A stretch of 64,000 bases of DNA. Source: Isoperla grammatica. Taxonomy: Eukaryota; Arthropoda; Insecta; Plecoptera; Perlodidae. Below are positions 51,812 through 64,000 of this stretch, piece after piece. Location: NCBI GenBank assembly GCA_945910005.1, contig CAMDTW010000344.1, positions 5,001 to 69,000 on the forward strand, written 5' to 3'. The notes beneath the pieces are model-generated. The model was not told the origin of the DNA and did not search any database. It saw only the letters and a program-made list of their open reading frames with translations. Made by a program: the position numbers and the translations under genes. Numbering within the stretch: the stretch's first letter is position 1; every line of letters starts with the position of its first letter.

Positions 51812-54800
51812 CTTGAAGAATGCAACCTATAATTCTTATTTTTCGACGGAGGGTGTAACTTCTATAGAAGTTATCGAAATGTGACGAAATGGACGATTTG
51901 TGCTTATTGGAGCCTGAAACGCTCTAAAACAACGATTTGTGCAATTTGGTTGAAACCCTTAGGAATCCCAGCCGTATGCAAGATTCCTCTTAAAACTGGA
52001 AGTTTGTGGTAGATAGACTAAAATCAGCCAATTTCTATATTTTATGCATATTTTAACCAAAAACGACGAAAAAACTCAATTTATGCATTTTCATTATACT
52101 CTTGAAGAATGCAGCCTATAATTCTTATTTTTCAACGGAGGGTGTAACTTCTATAGAAGTTATCGAAATGTGACGAAATGGACAAATTGTGCTTATTGGA
52201 GCCTGAAACGCTCTAAAACAACGATTTGTCAACTTTGGTTGAAACCCTTAGGAATCCCGGCCGTATGCAAGATTCCTCTTAAAACTGGAAGTTTGTGGTA
52301 GATAGACTGAAATCAGCCAATTTCTATTTTTTATGCATATTTTAACCAAAAACGACGAAAAAACTCAATTAATGCATTTTTATTATACTCTTGAAGAATG
52401 AAACCTATAATTCTTATTTTTCGACGGAAGGGGTAACTTCTATAGAAGTTATCGTTTTGTGACGAAATGGACAAATTGTGCTTATTAGAGCCTGAAACGC
52501 TCTTAAACAACGATTTGTGCAATTTGGTTGAAACCCTTAGGAATCCCAGCCGTATGCAAGATTCCTCTTAAAACTGGAAGTTTGTGGTAGATAGACTAAA
52601 ATCAGCCATTTTCTATATTTTATGCATATTTTAACCAAAAACGACGAAAAAACTCAATTTATGCATTTTCATTATACTCTTGAAGAATGCAGCCTATAAT
52701 TCTTATTTTTCAACGGAGGGTGTAACTTCTATAGAAGTAATCGAAATGTGACAAAATGGACATATTGTGCTTATTTTAGCCTGAAACGCTCTTAAACAAC
52801 GATTTGTCAACTTTGGTTGAAACAATTAGGAATCCCAGCCGTATGCAAGATTCCTCTTAAAACTGGAAGTTTGTGGTCGATAGACTAAAATCAGCTAATT
52901 TCTATATTTTATGCATATTTTAACCAAAAACGACGAAAAAACTCAATTTATGCATTTTCATTATACTCTTGAAGAATGCAACCTATAATTCTTATTTTTC
53001 GACGGAGGGTGTAACTTCTATTGAAGTTATCGAAATGTGACGAAATGGACAAATTGTGCTTATTGGAGCCTGAAACGCTCTAAAACAACGATTTGTGCAA
53101 TTTGGTTGAAACCCTTAGGAATCCCAGCCGTATGCAAGATTCCTCTTAAAACTGGAAGTTTGTGGTAGATAGACTGAAATCAGCCAATTTCTATATTTTA
53201 TGCATATTTTAACCAAAAACAACGAAACAACTCAATTTATGCATTTTCATTATACTCTTGAAGAATGCAGCCTATAATTCTTATTTTTCAACGGAGGGTG
53301 TTACTTCTATAGAAGTTATCGAAATGTGACGAAATGGACAAATTGTGCTTATTAGAGCCTTAAACGCTCTAAAACAACGATTTGTCAACTTTGGTTGAAA
53401 CCCTTAGGAATCCCGGCCGTATGCAAGATTCCTCTTAAAACTGGAAGTTTGTGGTAGATAGACTGAAATCAGCCAATTTCTATTTTTTATGCATATTTTA
53501 ACCAAAAACGACGAAAAAACTCAATTTATGCATTTTCATTATACTCTTGAAGAATGCAACCTATAATTCTTATTTTTCGACGGAGGGTGTAACTTCTATA
53601 GAAGTTATCGAAATGTGACGAAATGGACAAATTGTGCTTATTGGAGCCTGTAACGCTCTAAAACAACGAATTGTGCAATTTGGTTGAAACCCTTAGGAAT
53701 CCCAGCCGTATGCAAGATTCCTCTTAAAACTGGAAGTTTGTGGTAGATAGACTAAAATCAGCCAATTTCTATATTTTATGCATATTTTAACCAAAAACGA
53801 CGAAAAAACTCAATTTATGCATTTTCATTATACTCTTGAAGAATGCAACCTATAATTCTTATTTTTCGACGGAGGGTGTAACTTCTATAGAAGTTATCGA
53901 AATGTGACGAAATGGACAAATTGTGCTTATTGGAGCCTGAAACGCTCTAAAACAACGATTTGTGCAATTTGGTTGAAACCCTTTGGAATCCCGGCCGTAT
54001 GCAAGATTCCTCTTAAAACTGGAAGTTTGTGGTAGATAGACTCAAATCAGCCAATTTCTATATTTTATGCAAATTTTAACCAAAAACGACCAAAAAACTC
54101 AATTTATGCATTTTCATAATACTCTTTCAGAATGCACACTAACATTATTATTTTTCAACGGTTGGTGTAACTTCTAAAGATGTTATCGAAATGTGACGAA
54201 ATGGACAAATTGTGCTTATTGGAGCCTGAAACGCTCTAAAACAACGATTTGTCAACTTTGGTTGAAACCCTTAGGAATCCCAGCCGTATGCAAGATTCCT
54301 CTTAAAACTGGAAGTTTGTGGTAGATAGACTGAAATCAGCCAATTTCTATATTTTATCCATATTTTAACCAAAAACGACCAAAAAACTTAATTTATGCAT
54401 TTTCATAATACTCTTGAAGAATGCAAAATATAATTCTTATTTTTCAACGGAGGGTGTAACTTCTAAAAGTTATCGAAATGTAACGAAATGGACAAATTGT
54501 GCTTATTGGAGCTTGAAACGCTCTAAAACAACGATTTGTGCAATTTGGTTGAAACCCTTAGGAATCCCAGCCGTATGCAAGATTCCTCTTAAAACTGGAA
54601 GTTTGTGGTAGATAGACTAAAATCAGCCAATTTCTATATTTTATGCATATTTTAACCAAAAACGACGAAAAAACTCAATTTATGCATTTTCATTATACTC
54701 TTGAAGAATGCAGCCTATAATTCTTATTTTTCAACCTAGGGTGTAACTTCTATAGAAGTTATCGAAATGTAACGAAATGGACAAATTGTGCTTATTGGAG

Positions 54801-56348
54801 CCTGAAACGCTCTAAAACAACGATTTGTCAACTTTGGTTGAAACCCTTAGGAATCCCGGCCGTATGCAAGATTCCTCTTAAAACTGGAAGTTTGTGGTAG
54901 ATAGACTGAAATCAGCCAATTTCTATTTTTTATGCATATTTTAACCAAAAACGACGAAAAAACTCAATTTATGCATTTTCATTATACTCTTGAAGAATGC
55001 AACCTATAATTCTTATTTTTCGACGGAGGGTGTAACTTCTATAGAAGTTATCAAAATGTAACGAAATGGACAAATGGTGCTTATTGGAGCCTGAAACGCT
55101 CTAAAACAACGATTTGTCAACTTTGGTTGAAACCCTTAGGAATCCCGGCCGTATGCAAGATTCCTCTTAAAACTGGAAGTTTGTGGTAGATAGACTAAAA
55201 TCAGCCAATTTCTATTTTTTATGCATATTTTAACCAAAAACGACGAAAAAACTCAATTTATGCATTTTTATTATAGTCTTGAAGAATGCAACCTATAATT
55301 CTTATTTTTCGACGGAGGGTGTAACTTCTATAGAAGTTATCGAAATGTGACGAAATGGACAAATTGTGCTTATTGGAGCCTGAAACGCTCTAAAACAACG
55401 ATTTGTGCAATTTGGTTGAAACCCTTAGGAATCCCAGCCGTATGCAAGATTCCTCTTAAAACTGGAAGTTTGTGGTAGATAGACTAAAATCAGCCAATTT
55501 CTATATTTTATGCATATTTTAACCAAAAACGACGAAAAAACTCAATTTATGCATTTTCATTATACTCTTGAAGAATGCAGCCTATAATTCTTATTTTTCA
55601 ACGGAGGGTGTAACTTCTATAGAAGTAATCGAAATGTGACGAAATGGACAAATTGTGCTTATTGGAGCCTGAAACGCTCTAAAACAACGATTTGTCAACT
55701 TTGGTTGAAACCCTTAGGAATCCCAGCCGTATGCAAGATTCCTCTTAAAACTGGAAGTTTGTGGTCGATAGACTAAAATCAGCTAATTTCTATATTTTAT
55801 GCATATTTTAACCAAAAACGACGAAAAAACTCAATTTATGCATTTTCATTATACTCTTGAAGAATGCAACCTATAATTCTTATTTTTCGACGGAGGGTGT
55901 AACTTCTATAGAAGTTATCGAAATGTGACGAAATGGACAAATTGTGCTTATTGGAGCCTGAAACGCTCTAAAACAACGATTTGTGCAATTTGGTTGAAAC
56001 CCTTAGGAATCCCAGCCGTATGCAAGATTCCTCTTAAAACTGTAAGTTTGTGGTAGATAGACTAAAATCAGCCAATTTCTATATTTTATGCATATTTTAA
56101 CCAAAAACGACGAAAAAACTCAATTTATGCATTTTCATTATACTCTTGAAGAATGCAGCCTATAATTCTTATTTTTCAACGGAGGGTGTAACTTCTATAG
56201 AAGTTATCGAAATGTGACGAAATGGACAGATTGTGCTTATTGGAGCCTGAAACGCTCTAAAACAACGATTTGTCAACTTTGGTTGAAACCCTTAGGAATC
56301 CCGGCCGTATGCAAGATTCCTCTTAAAACTGGAAGTTTGTGGTAGATA

Positions 56349-56825
56349 TAACCTAACCTAACCTAACCTAACCTAACCTAACCTAACCTAACCTAACCTA
56401 ACCTAACCTAACCTAACCTAACCTAACCTAACCTAACCTAACCCAACCTAACCTAACCTAACCTAACCTAACCTAACCTAACCTAACCTTACCTAACCTA
56501 ACCTAACCTAACCTAACCTAACCTAACCTAACCTAACCTAACCTAACCTAACCTAACCTAACCTAACCTAACCTAACCTAACCTAACCTAACCTAACCTA
56601 ACCTAACCTAACCTAACCTAACCTAACCTAACCTAACCTAACCTAACCTAACCTAACCTAACCTAACCTAACCTAACCTAACCTAACCTAACCTAACCTA
56701 ACCTAACCTAACCTAACCTAACCTCACCTAACCTAACCTAACCTAACCTAACCTAACCTAACCTAACCTAACCTAACCTAACCTAACCTAACCTAACCTA
56801 ACCTAACCTAACCTAACCTAACCTA
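56349..56825 (-). repeat. Telomeric block 5, (TTAGG)n on the minus strand, 477 bp
   Basis: 95 units plus TA. Variant units: CAACC near 56444, TTACC near 56490 and TCACC near 56725. Both junctions match the other four blocks. The upstream module is the standard one, although its first tail lacks GAATTAACTC. The downstream monomer has GCAGCCTTTAATTC and GTGCTAATTGG, as after blocks 3 and 4, placing this block nearer to them than to blocks 1 and 2. Confidence 0.97.
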
Positions 56826-59800
56826 TAGACTAAAATCAGCCAATTTTTATATTTTATGCATATTTTAACCAAAAACGACGAAAAAACTCAATTTATGCAT
56901 TTTCATTATACTCTTGAAGAATGCAGCCTTTAATTCTTATTTTTCAACGGAGGGTGTAACTTCTATAGAAGTTATCGAAATGTGACGAAATGGACAAATT
57001 GTGCTAATTGGAGCCTGAAACGCTCTAAAACAACGTTTTTTCAACTTTGGTTGAAACCCTTAGGAATCCCGGCCGTATGCAAGATTCCTCTTAAAACTGG
57101 AAGTTTGTGGTAGATAGACTCAAATCAGCCAATTTCTATATTTTATGCATATTTTAACCAAAAACGACCAAAAAACTCAATTTATGCATTTTCATAATAC
57201 TCTTTCAGAATGCACACTAACATTATTATTTTTCAACGGTTGGTGTAACTTCTAAAGTAGTTATCGAAATGTCACAAAATGGACAAATTGTGCTTATTGG
57301 AGCCTGAAACGCTCTAAAACAACGATTTGTCAACTTTGGTTGAAACCCTTAGGAATCCCAGCCGTATGCAAGATTCCTCTTAAAACTGGAAGTTTGTGGT
57401 AGATAGACTGAAATCAGCCAATTTCTATTTTTTATGCATATTTTAACCAAAAACGACGAAAAAACTCAATTTATGCATTTCCATTATACTCTTGAAGAAT
57501 GCAACCTATAATTCTTATTTTTCGACGGAGGGTGTAACTTCTATAGAAGTTATCGAAATGTGACGAAATAAACAAATTGTGCTTATTGGAGCATGAAACT
57601 CTCTAAAACAACGATTTGTTAACTTTGGTTGAAACCCTTAGGAATCCCGGCCGTATGCAAGATTCCTCTTAAAACTGGAAGTTTGTGGTAGATAGACTGA
57701 AATCAGCCAATTTCTATTTTTTATGCATATTTTAACCAAAAACGACGAAAAAACTCAATTTATGCATTTTCATTATACTCTTGAAGAATGCAACCTATAA
57801 TTCTTATTTTTCGACGGAGGGTGTAACTTCTATAGAAGTTATCGAAATGTGACGAAATGGACAAATTGTGCTTATTGGGGCCTGAAACGCTCTTAAACAA
57901 CGATTTGTGCAATTTGGTTGAAAAACCTTAGGAATCCCAGCCGTATGCAAGATTCCTCTAAAAACTGGAAGTTTGTGGTAGATAGACTAAAATCAGCCAA
58001 TTTCTATATTTTATGCATATTTTAACCAAAAACGACGAAAAAACTCAATTTATGCATTTTCATTATACTCTTGAAGAATGCAGCCTTTAATTCTTATTTT
58101 TCAACGGAGGGTGTAACTTCTATAGAAGTTATCGAAATGTGACAAAATGGACACATTGTGCTAATTGGAGCCTGAAACGCTCTAAAACAACGATTTGTCA
58201 ACTTTGGTTGAAACCCTTAGGAATCCCGGCCGTATGCAAGATTCCTCTTGAAACTGGAAGTTTGTGGTAGATAGACTCAAATCAGCCAATTTCTATATTT
58301 TATGCATATTTTAACCAAAAACGACCAAAAAACTCAATTTATGCATTTTCATAATACTGTTTCAGAATGCACACTAACATTATTATTTTTCAACGGTTGG
58401 TGTAACTTCTAAAGTAGTTATCGAAAGGTGACGAAATGGACAAATTGTGCTTATTGGAGCCTGAAACGCTCTAAAACAACGATTTGTCAACTTTGGTTGA
58501 AACCCTTAGGAATCCCAGCCGTATGCAAGATTCCTCTTAAAACTGGAAGTTTGTGGTAGATAGACTGAAATCAGCCAATTTCTATTTTTTATGCATATTT
58601 TAACCAAAAACGACGAAAAAACTCAATTTATGCATTTTCATTATACTCTTGAAGAATGCAACCTATAATTCTTATTTTTCGACGGAGGGTGTAACTTCTA
58701 TAGAAGTTATCGAAATGTGACGAAATGGACGATTTGTGCTTATTGGAGCCTGAAACGCTCTAAAACAACGATTTGTGCAATTTGGTTGAAACCCTTAGGA
58801 ATCCCAGCCGTATGCAAGATTCCTCTTAAAACTGGAAGTTTGTGGTAGATAGACTAAAATCAGCCAATTTCTATATTTTATGCATATTTTAACCAAAAAC
58901 GACGAAAAAACTCAATTTATGCATTTTCATTATACTCTTGAAGAATGCAGCCTATAATTCTTATTTTTCAACGGAGGGTGTAACTTCTATAGAAGTTATC
59001 GAAATGTGACGAAATGGACAAATTGTGCTTATTGGCGCCTGAAACGCTCTAAAACAACGATTTGTCAACTTTGGTTGAAACCCTTAGGAATCCCGGTCGT
59101 ATGCAAGATTCCTCTTAAAACTGGAAGTTTGTGGTAGATAGACTAAAATCAGCCAATTTCTATATTTTATGCATATTTTAACCAAAGACGACCAAAAAAC
59201 TCAATTTATGCATTTTCATAATACTCTTTCAGAATGCACACTAACATTATTATTTTTCAACGGTTGGTGTAACTTCTAAAGTAGTTATCGAAATGTGACG
59301 AAATGGACAAATTGTGCTTATTGGAGCCTGAAACGCTCTAAAACAACGATTTGTCAATTTTTGTTGAAACTCTTAGGAATCCCAGCCGTATGCAAGATTC
59401 CTCTTAAAACTGGAAGTTTGTGGTAGATAGACTGAAATCAGCCAATTTCTATATTTTATGCATATTTTAACCAAAAACAACGAAACAACTCAATTTATGC
59501 ATTTTCATTATACTCTTGAAGAATGCAGCCTATAATTCTTATTTTTCAACGGAGGGTGTAACTTCTATAGAAGTTATCGAAATGTGACGAAATGGACAAA
59601 TTGTGCTTATTAGAGCCTGAAACGCTCTAAAACAACGATTTGTCAATTTTGGTTGAAACCCTTAGGAATCCCGGCCGTATGCAAGATTCCTCTTAAAACT
59701 GGAAGTTTGTGGTAGATAGACTGAAATCAGCCAATTTCTATTTTTTATGCATATTTTAACCAAAAACGACGAAAAAACTCAATTTATGCATTTTCATTAT

Positions 59801-60092
59801 ACTCTTGAAGAATGCAACCTATAATTCTTATTTTTCGACGGAGGGTGTAACTTCTATAGAAGTTATCGAAATGTGACGAAATGGACAAATTGTGCTTATT
59901 GGAGCCTGTAACGCTCTAAAACAACGATTTGTGCAATTTGGTTGAAACCCTTAGGAATCCCAGCCGTATGCAAGATTCCTCTTAAAACTGGAAGTTTGTG
60001 GTAGATAGACTAAAATCAGCCAATTTCTATATTTTATGCATATTAAAACCAAAAACGACGAAAAAACTCAATTTATGCATTTTCATTATACT

Positions 60093-60377
60093 CTTGAAGA
60101 ATGCAGCCTATAATTCTTATTTTTTACAACGGAGGGTTCTAGAGAAGTTATCGAAATGTGACAAAATGGACAAATTGTGCTTATTAGAGCCTGAAACGCT
60201 CTAAAACAACGATTTGTCAACTTTGGTTGAAACCCTTAGGAATCCCGGCCGTATGCAAGATTCCTCTTAAAACTGGAAGTTTGTGGTAGATAGACTGAAA
60301 TCAGCCAATTTCTATTTTTTATGCATATTTTAACCAAAAACGACGAAAAAACTCAATTTATGCATTTTCATTATACT
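60093..60377 (+). repeat. Monomer with a rearranged dyad region
   Basis: GAGGGTGTAACTTCTATAGAAG is replaced by GAGGGTTCTAGAGAAG, and two bases (TA) are gained before CAACGG (near 60126). The monomer is 285 bp. The 18-bp palindrome is lost. No paralogue with this change is seen, so it is a private, recent event. Confidence 0.8.
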
Positions 60378-62400
60378 CTTGAAGAATGCAACCTATAATT
60401 CTTATTTTTCGACGGAGGGTGTAACTTCTATGGAAGTTATCGAAATGTGACGAAATGGACAAATTGTGCTTATTGGAGCCTGAAACGCTCTAAAACAACG
60501 ATTTGTGCAATTTGGTTGAAACCCTTAGGAATCCCAGCCGTATGCAAGATTCCTCTTAAAACTGGAAGTTTGTGGTAGATAGACTAAAATCAGCCAATTT
60601 CTATATTTTATGCATATTTTAACCAAAAACGACGAAAAAACTCAATTTATGCATTTATATTATACTCTTGAAGAATGCAGCCTATTATTCTTATTTTTCA
60701 ACGGAGGGTGTAACTTCTATAGAAGTTATCGAAATGTGACGAAATGGACAAATTGTGCTTATTGGAGCCTGAAACGCTCTAAAACAACAATTTGTCAACT
60801 TTGGTTGAAACCCTTAGGAATCCCGGCCGTATGCAAGATTCCTCTTAAAACTGGAAATTTGTGGTAGATAGACTGAAATCAGCCAATTTCTATTTTTTAT
60901 GCATATTTTAACCAAAAACGACGAAAAAACTCAATTTATGCATTTTCATTATACTCTTGAAGAATGCAACCTATAATTCTTATTTTTCGACGGAGGGTGT
61001 AACTTCTATAGAAGTTATCAAAATGTGACGAAATGGACAAATGGTGCGTATTGGAGCCTGAAACGCTCTAAAACAACGATTTGTCAACTTTGGTTGAAAC
61101 CCTTAGGAATCCCGGCCGTATGCAAGATTCCTCTTAAAACTGGAAGTTTGTGGTAGATAGACTGAAATCAGCCAATTTCTATTTTTTATGCATATTTTAA
61201 CCAAAAACGACGAAAAAACTCAATTTATGCATTTTTATTATAGTCTTGAAGAATGCAACCTATAATTCTAATTTTTCGACGGAGGGTGTAACTTCAATAG
61301 AAGTTATCGAAATGTGACGAAATGGACAAATTGTGCTTATTGGAGCCTGAAACGCTCTAAAACAACGATTTGTGCAATTTGGTTGAAACCCTTAGGAATC
61401 CCAGCCGTATGCAAGATTCCTCTTAAAACTGGAAGTTTGTGGTAGATAGACTAAAATCAGCCAATTTCTATATTTTATGCATATTTTAACCAAAAACGAC
61501 GAAAAAACTCAATTTATGCATTTTCATTATACTCTTGAAGAATGCAGCCTATAATTCTTATTTTTCAACGGAGGGTGTAACTTCTATAGAAGTAATCGAA
61601 ATGTGACAAAATGGACATATTGTGCTTATTGGAGCCTGAAACGCTCTTAAACAACGATTTGTCAACTTTGGTTGAAACCCTTAGGAATCCCAGCCGTATG
61701 CAAGATTCCTCTTAAAACTGGAAGTTTGTGGTCGATAGACTAAAATCAGCTAATTTCTATATTTTATGCATATTTTAACCAAAAACGACGAAAAAACTCA
61801 ATTTATGCATTTTCATTATACTCTTGAAGAATGCAACCTATAATTCTTATTTTTCGACGGAGGGTGTAACTTCTATTGAAGTTATCGAAATGTGACGAAA
61901 TGGACAAATTGTGCTTATTGGAGCCTGAAACGCTCTAAAACAACGATTTGTGCAATTTGGTTGAAACCCTTAGGAATCCCAGCCGTATGCAAGATTGCTC
62001 TTAAAACTGGAAGTTTGTGGTAGATAGACTGAAATCAGCCAATTTCTATATTTTATGCATATTTTAACCAAAAACAACGAAACAACTCAATTTATGCATT
62101 TTCATTATACTCTTGAAGAATGCAGCCTATAATTCTTATTTTTCAACGGAGGGTGTAACTTCTATAGAAGTTATCGAAATGTGACGAAATGGACAAATTG
62201 TGCTTATTAGAGCCTGAAACGCTCTAAAACAACGATTTGTCAACTTTGGTTGAAACCCTTAGGAATCCCGGCCGTATGCAAGATTCCTCTTAAAACTGGA
62301 AGTTTGTGGTAGATAGACTGAAATCAGCCAATTTCTATTTTTTATGCATATTTTAACCAAAAACGACGAAAAAACTCAATTTATGCATTTTCATTATACT

Positions 62401-62684
62401 CTTGAAGAATGCAACCTATAATTCTTATTTTTCGACGGAGGGTGTAACTTCTATAGAAGTTATCGAAATGTGACGAAATGGACAAATTGTGCTTATTCTG
62501 TAACGCTCTAAAACAACGATTTGTGCAATTTGGTTGAAACCCTTAGGAATCCCAGCCGTATGCAAGATTCCTCTTAAAACTGGAAGTTTGTGGTAGATAG
62601 ACTAAAATCAGCCAATTTCTATATTTTATGCATATTTTAACCAAAAACGACCAAAAAACTCAATTTATGCATTTTCATAATACT
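62401..62684 (+). repeat. Monomer with a five-base deletion
   Basis: GTGCTTATTCTGTAACGCTC lacks the GGAGC normally between TTATT and CTGTAACGC (after 62497). The monomer is 284 bp and is followed by the C-type at 62685. Confidence 0.8.
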
Positions 62685-64000
62685 CTTTCAGAATGCACAC
62701 TAACATTATTATTTTTCAACGGTTGGTGTAACTTCTAAAGATGTTATCGAAATGTGACGAAATGGACAAATTGTGCTTATTGGAGCCTGAAACGCTCTAA
62801 AACAACGATTTGTCAACTTTGGTTGAAACCCTTAGGAATCCCAGCCGTATGCAAGATTCCTCTTAAAACTGGAAGTTTGTGGTAGATAGACTGAAATCAG
62901 CCAATTTCTATTTTTTATGCATATTTTAACCAAAAACGACGAAAAAACTCAATTTATGCATTTTCATTATACTCTTGAAGAATGCAGCCTATAATTCTTA
63001 TTTTTCAACCTAGGGTGTAACTTCTATAGAAGTTATCGAAATGTGACGAAATGGACAAATTGTGCTTATTGGAGCCTGAAACGCTCTAAAACAACGATTT
63101 GTCAACTTTGGTGGAAACCCTTAGGAATCCCGGCCGTATGCAAGATTCCTCTTTAAACTGGAAGTTTGTGGTAGATAGACTGAAATCAGCCAATTTCTAT
63201 TTTTTATGCATATTTTAACCAAAAACGACGAAAAAACTCAATTTATGCATTTTCATTATACTCTTGAAGAATGCAACCTATAATTCTTATTTTTCGACGG
63301 AGGGTGTAACTTCTATAGAAGTTATCAAAATGTAACGAAATGGACAAATGGTGCTTATTGGAGCCTGAAACGCTCTAAAACAACGATTTGTCAACTTTGG
63401 TTGAAACCCTTAGGAATCCCGGCCGTATGCAAGATTCCTCTTAAAACTGGAAGTTTGTGGTAGATAGACAGAAATCAGCCAATTTCTATTTTTTATGCAT
63501 ATTTTAACCAAAAACGACGAATTAACTCAATTTATGCATTTTTATTATAGTCTTGAAGAATGCAACCTATAATTCTTATTTTTCGACGGAGGGTGTAACT
63601 TCTATAGAAGTTATCGAAATGTGACGAAATGGACAAATTGTGCTTATTGGAGCCTGAAACGCTCTAAAACAACGATTTGTGCAATTTGGTTGAAACCCTT
63701 AGGAATCCCAGCCGTATGCAAGATTCCTCTTAAAACTGGAAGTTTGTGGTAGATAGACTAAAATCAGCCAATTTCTATATTTTATGCATATTTTAACCAA
63801 AAACGACGAAAAAACTCAATTTATGAATTTTCATTATACTCTTGAAGAATGCAGCCTATAATTCTTATTTTTCAACGGAGGGTGTAACTTCTATAGAAGT
63901 AATCGAAATGTGACGAAATGGACAAATTGTGCTTATTGGAGCCTGAAACGCTCTAAAACAACGATTTGTCAACTTTGGTTGAAACCCTTAGGAATCCCAG

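Larger units (their letters stand above)
38180..56348 (+). repeat. Satellite segment 5 (18169 bp, about 63 monomers)
   Basis: 63 times 289 is 18207; the 38 missing bases are mostly two shared 17-bp deletions (46456/46457 and 49904/49905). The left 4.25 kb copies 30050-34300. C-type starts are 39133, 42022, 43178, 45779, 49227 and 54124; D-type starts are 46357, 49805 and 54413. The stretch near 50590-51811 is the pre-block module without a telomeric tract. From about 46600 onwards scattered private substitutions are more frequent than in the left half of the window. No gene is seen. Confidence 0.92.
1..64000 (+). repeat. 289-bp tandem satellite array, about 212 monomers, interrupted by five telomeric tracts
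   Basis: Seen: the start motif CTTGAAGAATGCA recurs at 1, 291, 870, 1158 and so on, with about 289 bp spacing, always on the + strand. I found no inverted monomer. The order within a monomer, numbered from this motif, is: CGACGG or CAACGG near 33; the palindrome at 45-62; GACGAAATGGACAAATTGTG near 73; the A/B discriminator near 130; AATCCCGGCCG or AATCCCAGCCG near 153; GTGGTAGATAGAC near 195; two ATGCAT sites near 234 and 273, flanking two A-tracts. Because 289 is not a multiple of three, no frame can run through successive monomers, and none does. I do not recognise the satellite family. Its role (subtelomeric, pericentromeric or other heterochromatin) is not shown by the sequence. Confidence 0.97.
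56826..64000 (+). repeat. Satellite segment 6 (24.8 monomers, right edge open)
   Basis: The first monomers parallel 33600-35250 and 41740-43500. C-type starts are 57202, 58359, 59226 and 62685. Two damaged monomers are at 60093-60377 and 62401-62684. From about 63460 the sequence enters the pre-block module (GACAGAAATC, GAATTAACTC at 63519, TTATAGTC, then a B-type with AAGTAATCG near 63897), and the window ends inside it. Confidence 0.92.

Noticed and set aside
2824..56825. Vertebrate-type telomere (TTAGGG) or nematode-type (TTAGGC)
   Set aside because: The unit is clearly five bases (CCTAA/TTAGG); six-base units are isolated irregularities (CCTAAA).
2824..56825. Telomere-specific non-LTR retrotransposons of the TRAS or SART kind, which insert in insect TTAGG repeats
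   Set aside because: No tract contains anything other than the five-base unit and its point variants; there is no reverse transcriptase frame or poly(A) tail.
1..64000. Short open reading frames of about 63-85 codons on both strands, for example 5798-6022 and 30405-30644
   Set aside because: They recur at the same monomer phase wherever that variant occurs, have no recognisable domain, no start context and no neighbours, and stop within one monomer. They are by-products of the satellite.
1..64000. CRISPR-like regular repetition
   Set aside because: The repeats are contiguous 289-bp monomers with no unique spacers between them, and no associated genes.
1..64000. Inverted segments or monomers
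   Set aside because: Reading each line, all monomers have the same orientation; the only reversed matches are the short palindrome arms.

Overview
The whole window is non-coding tandem-repeat DNA. It is one uninterrupted, head-to-tail, AT-rich satellite array with a monomer of about 289 bp (roughly 212 monomers). It is broken five times by perfect or near-perfect (CCTAA)n tracts, which is the arthropod telomere repeat TTAGG read on its C-rich strand. No protein-coding gene, tRNA, rRNA, transposon or CRISPR array can be supported. The only open frames are short (up to about 85 codons), lie inside monomers, and recur at the same monomer phase. TTAGG tracts point to an arthropod, most likely an insect. 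The satellite itself gives me no species, and whether the locus is subtelomeric or internal cannot be decided from the window.

Monomer families. Two types roughly alternate. Type A has CGACGG near base 33 and TGTGCAATTTGG near base 130. Type B usually has GCAGCC near base 11, CAACGG near base 33 and TGTCAACTTTGG near base 130. Type C (29 copies, beginning CTTTCAGAATGCAC and carrying CAACGGTTGG) and type D (4 copies, beginning with GCAAAATATAAT) are rarer. Type C always follows a tail reading GACGACC instead of GACGACG. Most A and B monomers carry a perfect 18-bp palindrome at bases 45-62; types C and D have it broken.

Layout. Satellite 1-2823; telomeric block 1 (2824-3380); satellite 3381-8870 (19 monomers); block 2 (8871-9447); satellite 9448-29390 (69 monomers), containing a tandem pair of 22-monomer segments of about 6.36 kb; block 3 (29391-30049); satellite 30050-37852 (27 monomers), containing a tandem 6-monomer duplication of 1734 bp; block 4 (37853-38179); satellite 38180-56348 (about 63 monomers with small deletions); block 5 (56349-56825); satellite 56826-64000, which runs off the window.

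How the parts relate. All five telomeric blocks have the same orientation, the same phase in the monomer and base-identical junctions, and the gaps between them are whole numbers of monomers. The simplest reading is one ancient insertion or capture of telomeric repeat into one monomer, later copied as part of larger higher-order units while the tract length changed. Four of the five share an upstream module of about four monomers. A diverged copy of that module at about 50590-51811 has no telomeric tract (an 'empty site'). The start of the same module at the right edge predicts a sixth block about 0.6 kb beyond the window. Chimeric monomers, exact-multiple deletions and nested duplications show unequal exchange throughout.
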